DNA of 26,284 nucleotides from SIG450 sp045658425 (lineage in GTDB: Bacteria; Bacillota; Clostridia; UMGS1840; HGM11507). The notes under the pieces are model-generated. The model was not told the origin of the DNA, did no database searches, and saw only the letters and a program-made list of their open reading frames with translations. Made by a program: the position numbers and the translations under genes. The first letter of the stretch is position 1. Each line of letters begins with the position of its first letter. Location: NCBI GenBank assembly GCA_045658425.1, contig JAZOVB010000132.1, forward strand, positions 1-26,284, written 5' to 3'. This document shows, piece after piece, positions 21,497 through 26,284 of this stretch.

Positions 21497-23473
21497 TTAA
21501 CTGATATCAAGAAATTCCATATAGTCCATACCGAAATCCCTGATATAATCCTTCCTTCCCTGAATATTATCCCCTAAAAGAAGCTCAAACATTTCCTGGG
21601 TTTTTAAAACATCATCAGGCACAACCTTTATAAGTCTTCTTGTTTCGGGATTCATTGTGGTCTGCCACATCATTTCCGGGTCGTTCTCACCAAGACCCTT
21701 TGAACGCTGAATGGTATATTTGCCCTCAATTTTTCCTAAAATCTCATTTTTTTCTCTTTCGTCATAAGCAAAGTAAGTTTCCTTGCCGTGAGTGATTTCA
21801 AAAAGAGGCGATTCCGCTATATAAACCTTCCCCATATCAATAAGGGTAGGTGCAAGGCGGTAAATCATAGTTAAAATAAGTGTTCTTATCTGAAAACCGT
21901 CAACATCCGCATCGGTACAGATTATAACCTTATCCCATCGAAGCTTATTTATATCAAAGGCGGATAAATCCTTGCTGTGCTTGGATTTAATTTCCACTCC
22001 ACAACCTAAAACTCTCATAAGGTCGGTAATAATTTCACTTTTGAAGATTTTATCATATTCCGCCTTTAAGCAGTTTAAGATTTTACCACGAATCGGCATT
22101 ATCGCCTGAAATTCAGCATTTCTTCCCTGAACACAGGAGCCTTTTGCCGAGTCACCCTCCACTATATAAACCTCGCGTTTTTCAACATCTTTGGTTCTGC
22201 AGTCAACAAATTTATTGATTTTGTTGGTGATATCCATTTTTGCATTAAGCTTACCCTTAATATTAAGCTTTGCCTTTTCTGCGTGTTCACGGCTTTTTTT
22301 GTTAATAAGAATCTGCTCAACAATTTTTTCCGCTTCCTTATTATTTTCCACAAAATAAATTTCCAGCTGTTCCTTTAAAAATTCAGTCATTGCATCCTGA
22401 ATAAATTTATTTGTGATAGCTTTTTTGGTCTGGTTTGCATAAGAAGTATAAGTAGAAAAAGAGCTTGAAACAAGAATAAGACTGTCTTCAATATCGTTAA
22501 AGGTAATCTTACTGTCATTCTTAGCATATTTCCCTGCTTGTTTTATAAGCTTGTCAATAGCATATACAAAAGCGGTTTTAACAGCTTTATCGGGAGAACC
22601 GCCGTGTTCAAGCCAACTTGAGTTATGGTAGTATTCGATAAGATTTATGTGATTGTTAAAGCAGAAGGCAAAATTCATTTTAACCTTATAATCCTGCTTG
22701 TCGCTTCTGTCCTTACCCACTCTTTCTCCCGAAACCGAATGGATAGCAGTAAGCTCTTTCCCCTCATTAAGTTCACTGATATAGTCAAAAAGCCCGTTCT
22801 TATAGCAGAAATCCATCTGCTCAAAGCTTCCGTCTTCCTTTTCATTAAAAAGCTTAAAGGTAATACCCGGGTTGACAACTGCCTGTTTTTTAAGAACAGT
22901 AATAAAATATTCAAGCTCAATATTTATATCGGTAAAAACCTCTAAGTCGGGAAGCCATCTGATTTTAGAACCGGTCTTTTTATCAGTTGCCTCATGCTTC
23001 TTTAAACCGCCCACATTTTCCCCTTTTTCAAAATGTAGGGTATAAAGAGTTTCGTCTCTTTTAACAGTTACATCCATATAAGCCGAGGAATACTGTGTAG
23101 CACAGCTTCCAAGACCGTTAAGGCCTAAAGAAAACTCATAGTTTTCCCCGTCCATTGTATTATATTTACCACCGGCATAAAGCTCACAGAAAACAAGCTC
23201 CCAGTTATAACGGTTTTCCCTTGGGTTATAGTCAACGGGAATACCTCTTCCGTGGTCCTCAACCTCAATGGAATGGTCAAGATATCTTCTTACTTCGATT
23301 ACCTTACCGTAACCTTCTCTTGCTTCGTCAATAGAATTAGAAAGGATTTCAAAAAAGGCATGTTTGCAGCCTTCAATATCATCCGACCCGAATATAACCG
23401 CAGGTCTTTTACGGACTCTGTCAGCACCTTTCAGGGCGGATATACTGGTATTATCGTATTCTTGTTTAGCCAT
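21497..23473 (-). CDS. parE: Type IIA topoisomerase subunit B (ParE/GyrB-like)
   Basis: A 658-aa ATPase subunit of the second type IIA topoisomerase. GHKL ATPase: EILSNSIDEA with N46, DHGRGIP, GLNGLGSC (a divergent form of the usual GLHGVG loop) and the QTK motif at 348-350. TOPRIM: EGDSAKGS at 439-446 and DADVDG, followed by QRSKGLGE. The usual P-L-R-G-K-I-L-N reads PIRGKILN. ATG 23473 follows AAGGAGG by 5 bases; a longer frame to 23497 has no ribosome site. The first gene of a two-gene unit with parC, behind the promoter 23509-23538. The divergent loop and the pair's gene order mark a distinct clostridial clade rather than GyrB (inference). Confidence 0.92.
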   Translation of the reverse strand: MAKQEYDNTSISALKGADRVRKRPAVIFGSDDIEGCKHAFFEILSNSIDEAREGYGKVIEVRRYLDHSIEVEDHGRGIPVDYNPRENRYNWELVFCELYAGGKYNTMDGENYEFSLGLNGLGSCATQYSSAYMDVTVKRDETLYTLHFEKGENVGGLKKHEATDKKTGSKIRWLPDLEVFTDINIELEYFITVLKKQAVVNPGITFKLFNEKEDGSFEQMDFCYKNGLFDYISELNEGKELTAIHSVSGERVGKDRSDKQDYKVKMNFAFCFNNHINLIEYYHNSSWLEHGGSPDKAVKTAFVYAIDKLIKQAGKYAKNDSKITFNDIEDSLILVSSSFSTYTSYANQTKKAITNKFIQDAMTEFLKEQLEIYFVENNKEAEKIVEQILINKKSREHAEKAKLNIKGKLNAKMDITNKINKFVDCRTKDVEKREVYIVEGDSAKGSCVQGRNAEFQAIMPIRGKILNCLKAEYDKIFKSEIITDLMRVLGCGVEIKSKHSKDLSAFDINKLRWDKVIICTDADVDGFQIRTLILTMIYRLAPTLIDMGKVYIAESPLFEITHGKETYFAYDEREKNEILGKIEGKYTIQRSKGLGENDPEMMWQTTMNPETRRLIKVVPDDVLKTQEMFELLLGDNIQGRKDYIRDFGMDYMEFLDIS

Positions 23474-23508
23474 TGTATCCTCCTTTATTTCATTCACTCA
23501 TTACTTTC

Positions 23509-23538
23509 AGTATATCATATTTTTACATTTTATGGCAA
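23509..23538 (-). promoter_or_regulatory. Promoter of parE-parC
   Basis: On the minus strand, TTGCCA (23533-23538), an 18-base spacer and TATACT (23509-23514), about 20 bases before the AAGGAGG of parE. It sits in the 75-base gap after lysR, where I see no terminator hairpin. Confidence 0.7.
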
Positions 23539-23548
23539 GGGGTATTTT

Positions 23549-24400
23549 TTATCCTTTCCCTTTTTTTAAAAGCACCTCTAAAAAAAGCTTCGAAGCCCTT
23601 GTCATATACTTATTCTTATCATAGTAAATATAAGTGTATCTTTTCCTGTCCGCCACCTTTTTAAGCACAACCGAGGAAGAAAATATTCCTCGCCATGAAA
23701 AAGCCGGAACAAAGGAAATTCCTGCACCGCTTTCCACATATTGTCTTATATAATCAGGGTCATCGGTAAATATGGAAATATCAGGGCAAAATTCTCCCAT
23801 ACTGCATATTTCGTTAGTGAAATAAAATAAACTGCTTTTATTTCCCATTGTTATAAATTTCTCATTTTTCAAATCTGCGGGAGAGAGCTTCTTTTTAAGC
23901 GCAAGAGGATTTTCCTTATTTATTGCAAGTAATATTTCATCTGTTACAAAAAGCCGTCTTTCTAAATTTTTATGGGGAAGTATCTTATCAGTAATATAAA
24001 AATCATAGTTTGAAATTTCCTCATCCTCATAATGATTTATAAAAAATGAAGCTTTATCGTATTTTTCCCTGAATTCCTCCATTGCCTGGGCTACAATTCT
24101 CCGATTGGTTTGTGCAAGAATTTTTATTTCACCAAAGTCTGATACTCCGTCTGAAATTTTTTCTTTTGCTTCGTTAAGTAAAAGTAACGCCTTTTTGGTA
24201 TTCTCATATAGAATTTTCCCTTGATAACTTAACTTTATACGATTAGGACTTCTTTCAAAAAGCTCCACCGAAAGCTCCTTTTCAAGTCGGCGAATACTTT
24301 GGGAAATATTAGAAGCGGGAACTGAAAACTTCTTTGCGGTTTTTGAAAAGTTTTCACTTTCAGCCGCATCGCAGAAATATTTTAACTGTAATAGTTCCAA
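23549..24400 (-). CDS. LysR-family transcriptional regulator
   Basis: A 283-aa protein. The N-terminal winged helix-turn-helix (residues 1-60) reads MELLQLKYFCDAAESENFSK then KKFSVPASNISQSIRRLEKEL. The C-terminal periplasmic-binding-like effector domain (about 90-283) is shorter and less conserved than average. The start is TTG 24400, five bases after GGGGTGA; a GTG at 24433 lies upstream of the -10 box, so it cannot be on the transcript from that promoter. Divergent from the alpha/beta hydrolase with a palindrome between them, the classic LysR layout, so it probably controls that gene and itself. The effector is unknown. Confidence 0.9.
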   Translation of the reverse strand: MELLQLKYFCDAAESENFSKTAKKFSVPASNISQSIRRLEKELSVELFERSPNRIKLSYQGKILYENTKKALLLLNEAKEKISDGVSDFGEIKILAQTNRRIVAQAMEEFREKYDKASFFINHYEDEEISNYDFYITDKILPHKNLERRLFVTDEILLAINKENPLALKKKLSPADLKNEKFITMGNKSSLFYFTNEICSMGEFCPDISIFTDDPDYIRQYVESGAGISFVPAFSWRGIFSSSVVLKKVADRKRYTYIYYDKNKYMTRASKLFLEVLLKKGKG

Positions 24401-24423
24401 AGACTCACCCCTTTCTTTTTTAT

Positions 24424-24452
24424 ATACTACCACCTTTTAGCATAACTGTCAA
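24424..24452 (-). promoter_or_regulatory. Promoter of lysR
   Basis: On the minus strand, TTGACA (24447-24452), a 17-base spacer and TAGTAT (24424-24429). Its position supports the TTG start at 24400. Confidence 0.78.
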
Positions 24453-24453
24453 C

Positions 24454-24468
24454 ATATAGTAACTATAT
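24454..24468. promoter_or_regulatory. Candidate LysR operator ATATAGTAACTATAT
   Basis: A perfect 7-bp dyad around one base, fitting the LysR T-N11-A box (T24455, A24467). It lies directly behind the lysR -35 and 12 bases before the -35 of the hydrolase promoter. Confidence 0.65.
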
Positions 24469-24480
24469 TTTATTTCATTA

Positions 24481-24509
24481 TTTACAGTATTGTAGATAAA
24501 AGATATAAT
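24481..24509 (+). promoter_or_regulatory. Promoter of the alpha/beta hydrolase gene
   Basis: TTTACA (24481-24486), a 17-base spacer and TATAAT (24504-24509). AGAGGTGA follows, just before the ATG at 24528. Confidence 0.78.
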
Positions 24510-24527
24510 GGGAATAGAGGTGATAGA

Positions 24528-25277
24528 ATGAAACATTTTAATGACATCTTTTATATTGAAGACGGCAATCCTTCGCATACTCTTGATATTTATCTTCCCG
24601 AGGAAGACTCCTTTAAGGTATTTTTATATTTTCACGGAGGCGGTCTTGAGTCAGGTAAAAAGAGCGCGGCAAAGGTTTTCGCAGAAAAATTTGTTGAAAG
24701 AGGAATTGCGGTTGTAAGCGCGGAATACAGAATGTATCCTTTAGCGGTATATCCCGATTTTATAAGGGATGCGGCCGCTGCGGTTTCCTGGGTGTTTAAA
24801 AATATGACAGAGTATGGCAATATTGAGGGAATATATGTAGGCGGAAGCTCGGCAGGAGGGTATATATCCCAGATGCTTTGTTTTGACAAAAAGTATTTAG
24901 CCCCCTTTAAGCTTAGTCCTATGGATATTTCGGGATTTATTCACGATGCAGGTCAGCCCACAACCCACTTTAATGTTTTAAGAGAAAGAGGCATTGACTC
25001 AAGAAGAGTAATAATTGATGAGGCAGCACCTATTTATCATATAGGAAAGGATAATGAATATCCGCCAATGCTTCTTTTTGTTTCGGATAACGATATGCCC
25101 GGCCGTTTAGAGCAGACTCATCTTTTAATGGCAACACTTAAAGACTTTAAGTATGATTTAAGTAAGGTACAGCTTTCCTTTATGGAAAACTCAAAGCACT
25201 GCAGTTACTTAAGACCACTTGAAAACGGAGAAAATTTATTTGTAAATATCGCATCGGAATTTATAAAAAATAATTAA
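24528..25277 (+). CDS. Alpha/beta hydrolase (HSL-like esterase fold)
   Basis: A 249-aa cytoplasmic hydrolase with no signal peptide. Oxyanion-hole HGGG at 36-39, nucleophile elbow GGSSAGG with Ser108, probable acid D187 or D189 in SDNDMPG, and His224 in NSKHCSY. The HGGG plus G-x-S-x-G pattern places it with hormone-sensitive-lipase and BD-FAE-like carboxylesterases; the substrate cannot be told. The ATG follows AGAGGTGA. It is the only plus-strand protein gene in the 3' half, monocistronic, transcribed divergently from lysR and ended by the hairpin at 25329. Likely induced through the LysR regulator (inference). Confidence 0.88.
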   Translation: MKHFNDIFYIEDGNPSHTLDIYLPEEDSFKVFLYFHGGGLESGKKSAAKVFAEKFVERGIAVVSAEYRMYPLAVYPDFIRDAAAAVSWVFKNMTEYGNIEGIYVGGSSAGGYISQMLCFDKKYLAPFKLSPMDISGFIHDAGQPTTHFNVLRERGIDSRRVIIDEAAPIYHIGKDNEYPPMLLFVSDNDMPGRLEQTHLLMATLKDFKYDLSKVQLSFMENSKHCSYLRPLENGENLFVNIASEFIKNN

Positions 25278-25328
25278 AAAAAGGATGTTAAAAAACTCGA
25301 ACATGCCCTTTGGCAATATTAATAAAAA

Positions 25329-25364
25329 TCCCCCTATCGATTCTCGATAGAGGGATATTTTTTT
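25329..25364 (+). terminator. Terminator of the alpha/beta hydrolase gene
   Basis: Stem TCCCCCTATCGA (25329-25340) / TCGATAGAGGGA (25344-25355) with one mismatch and loop TTC, followed by TATTTTTTT. Confidence 0.85.
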
Positions 25365-25493
25365 GGGCAATCGTGGTTTTCGTCAAAAAGGCAAACCCGA
25401 TTTTTATTGCTACGGTCAATCGTTTTCGTAGTTTGATTTGGTTAAGATTGCTCAAAGTCGCATAAATACGGCGATTATAAGGTTGATAAGCGT

Positions 25494-25537
25494 AAAAAAA
25501 GACCTCATTGGACGAATCCAACAAGGTCGATTTTTTT
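25494..25537. terminator. Second hairpin with A-run and T-run
   Basis: GACCTCATTGGA (25501-25512) / TCCAACAAGGTC (25517-25528) pair around CGAA with a two-base internal loop, between A7 (25494-25500) and a T7 run. Terminator-like on both strands, although no gene ends next to it. Confidence 0.6.
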
Positions 25538-25641
25538 ATTCAATTTTGCCTTTTGCGTGATAAGTGGCTTTGCCCCAAATCATTAACAAATATTTTTTCT
25601 TTATATTAACAAAAAGGAGGGGATAGGAAAAATGCTTTGGA

Positions 25642-25714
25642 ATGGACAAATTTAGCCCCGCAGGGGTAGTTACCCGACGCTGTATGAGATACAGCGAGGG
25701 CTAAATTTGTTCAT
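25642..25714. repeat. 73-nt three-way-junction element
   Basis: Outer stem 25642-25658 / 25698-25714, 17 pairs with one G-T, containing ACAAATTTAGCCC. It encloses GGGT-AGTT-ACCC (25664-25675) and CGCTGTAT-GAG-ATACAGCG (25678-25696). No gene overlaps it. Candidates are a REP- or MITE-type palindromic repeat or a small structured RNA; the orientation is unknown. Confidence 0.7.
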
Positions 25715-26012
25715 AGCAAAAAGTTTAAATTGAAAAGATTTTTTTAAAAATCTTTACCTTAATGTAAGTACCTTTATATTTGTATATGCCAAACATTAAT
25801 AATACTTACTTTTTGCGGTCCGGAGTTTTTTTACATCCCATTGTTAAAAGGCACTACCAATTATAATTTTGGGGGCAATATGATTTATAATTTGTGTTTA
25901 TTGGGTGAATTGGGTTTAAGTTGTCTTAATTTGCCCAATGTTGCCTTGCACAAATGCCAACAAATGCCCATATTATGCCCTTTTTTCAATTTCAACAAGG
26001 TTTGCCATTATA
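25715..26012. other. Gene-free sequence with an imperfect long fold
   Basis: AT-rich, with no frame that looks like a protein. Between about 25872 and 25982 there are imperfect inverse matches: GGGCAATATGA against CATATTATGCCC, and ATTGGGTGAATT against AATTTGCCCAAT. These suggest a decayed palindromic element. Nothing else recognisable. Confidence 0.4.
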
Positions 26013-26052
26013 CAAAAAATGAGCCTTGTGAACGGAAGTTCACAAGGCTCAT
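26013..26052 (-). terminator. Intrinsic terminator of ppdK
   Basis: A perfect 15-bp stem ATGAGCCTTGTGAAC (26019-26033) / GTTCACAAGGCTCAT (26038-26052) with loop GGAA. On the minus strand it is followed by a T-run (26014-26019 region). It lies about 65 bases after the ppdK stop. Confidence 0.88.
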
Positions 26053-26115
26053 AATGATATTTAGTTTTGCCTAAATTGTTGTAATGGGGTTTGCCCCAAA
26101 ACAATATTTCTTATT

Positions 26116-26284
26116 TTACTTCATTTCCTTTATTGCTGCCTGAGCCGCTGCAAGTCTTGCAATCGGAACTCTGAATGGTGAACAGGAAACATAATCAAGA
26201 CCAATCTTATGACAGAATTCAACGGAAACAGGGTCACCGCCGTGTTCACCGCAGATACCGCAGTGAATTTCAGGTCTTGTCATT
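26116..26284 (-). CDS. ppdK: Pyruvate, phosphate dikinase (C-terminal fragment, cut by the window edge)
   Basis: Only the last 56 codons are in the window; the gene continues past 26284. The enzyme interconverts pyruvate, ATP and phosphate with PEP, AMP and PPi in PPi-linked glycolysis. Translation gives RPEIHCGICGEHGGDP, with the catalytic cysteine of the PEP/pyruvate site in CGEHGGDP, followed by VSVEFCHKIGLDYVSCSPFR and RVPIARLAAAQAAIKEMK before the stop TAA. This is the diagnostic end of PPDK; PEP synthase and enzyme I differ here. It is followed by the strong terminator at 26013-26052. Confidence 0.95.
   Translation of the reverse strand, partial: MTRPEIHCGICGEHGGDPVSVEFCHKIGLDYVSCSPFRVPIARLAAAQAAIKEMK

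Noticed and set aside
25288..25524. 78-codon minus-strand frame after the hydrolase
   Set aside because: It spans two terminator-like hairpins and has no ribosome site.
25633..25656. 7-codon leader peptide after AGGAGG before the three-way junction
   Set aside because: No downstream plus-strand gene that it could control, and the spacing to the ATG is long; noted only within the junction finding.
25642..25714. tRNA or tRNA-like gene
   Set aside because: The length is right, but the closing stem is 17 bp, there are only two inner arms, and no T-loop or anticodon arm is present.
25841..26074. 77-codon plus-strand frame near ppdK
   Set aside because: It reads through the 15-bp ppdK terminator and has no ribosome site or known motif.

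Overview
The window reads as chromosome of an AT-rich, low-GC Gram-positive bacterium of the class Clostridia, probably an uncultured gut-type lineage near Oscillospirales. The evidence is the IspH-ribosomal protein S1 fusion, the Clostridia-style mreBCD-mrdA-minD-mgsA order, pyruvate phosphate dikinase, strong AGGAGG ribosome sites, sigma-A type promoters with 17-18 bp spacers, frequent TTG and GTG starts, and tRNA genes with encoded CCA. This placement is inferred from gene content and was not tested by phylogeny.

Layout. 1-259: a gene-free array of small hairpins separated by TCGATAT/ATATCGA heptamers, ending in a terminator. 260-9010 (minus strand): one compact run, transcribed as U32 peptidase-like protein, NusG domain II protein, Gx transporter, mreB, mreC, mreD, mrdA (PBP2), minD, mgsA, tRNA-Leu(GAG). 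Most junctions overlap or lie within a few bases. It couples cell-wall elongation and division-site placement to mgsA and three ancillary genes; minC, minE and rodA are missing. 9090-9600: a small P-loop protein with its own promoter and terminator. 9714-10255 (plus): a tRNA operon Gly-Arg-His-Gln-Lys. 10256-11607: an accessory patch holding a 365 bp MITE-like element with 27 bp terminal inverted repeats, a small XRE regulator and a divergent zinc-ribbon/membrane protein whose promoters share one -35 block. 11608-16509 (minus): typA, ispH-rpsA fusion, TRIC-family channel and ABM-domain protein. 16579-16754: tRNA-Leu(CAA) with promoter and bidirectional terminator. 16766-18907 (minus): SpoU rRNA methyltransferase, AI-2E family permease, zinc-ribbon membrane protein. 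18908-19316: a structured intergenic region. 19317-23538 (minus): a type IIA topoisomerase pair of ParE/ParC type. 23549-25277: a LysR regulator divergent from an alpha/beta hydrolase. 25278-26115: 838 bases without a credible gene but with several folded elements, including a three-way-junction sequence. 26116-26284 (minus): the 3' end of ppdK.

Most of the window is conserved housekeeping sequence. I do not see a clear new multi-gene system. The better leads are the intergenic repeat families (heptamer-spaced hairpins, the 27 bp TIR element, the 73-nt three-way junction), the XRE/zinc-ribbon pair with overlapping promoters, the orphan MinD, the uncharacterised P-loop protein, and a ParC that carries Met where quinolone-sensitive enzymes carry Ser.

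Several starts were moved from the longest possible ORF because a Shine-Dalgarno sequence, an ATGA overlap or a promoter position decides them: minD (TTG), mrdA, the U32 gene, typA, ispH-rpsA, the ABM gene, parE and lysR (TTG).
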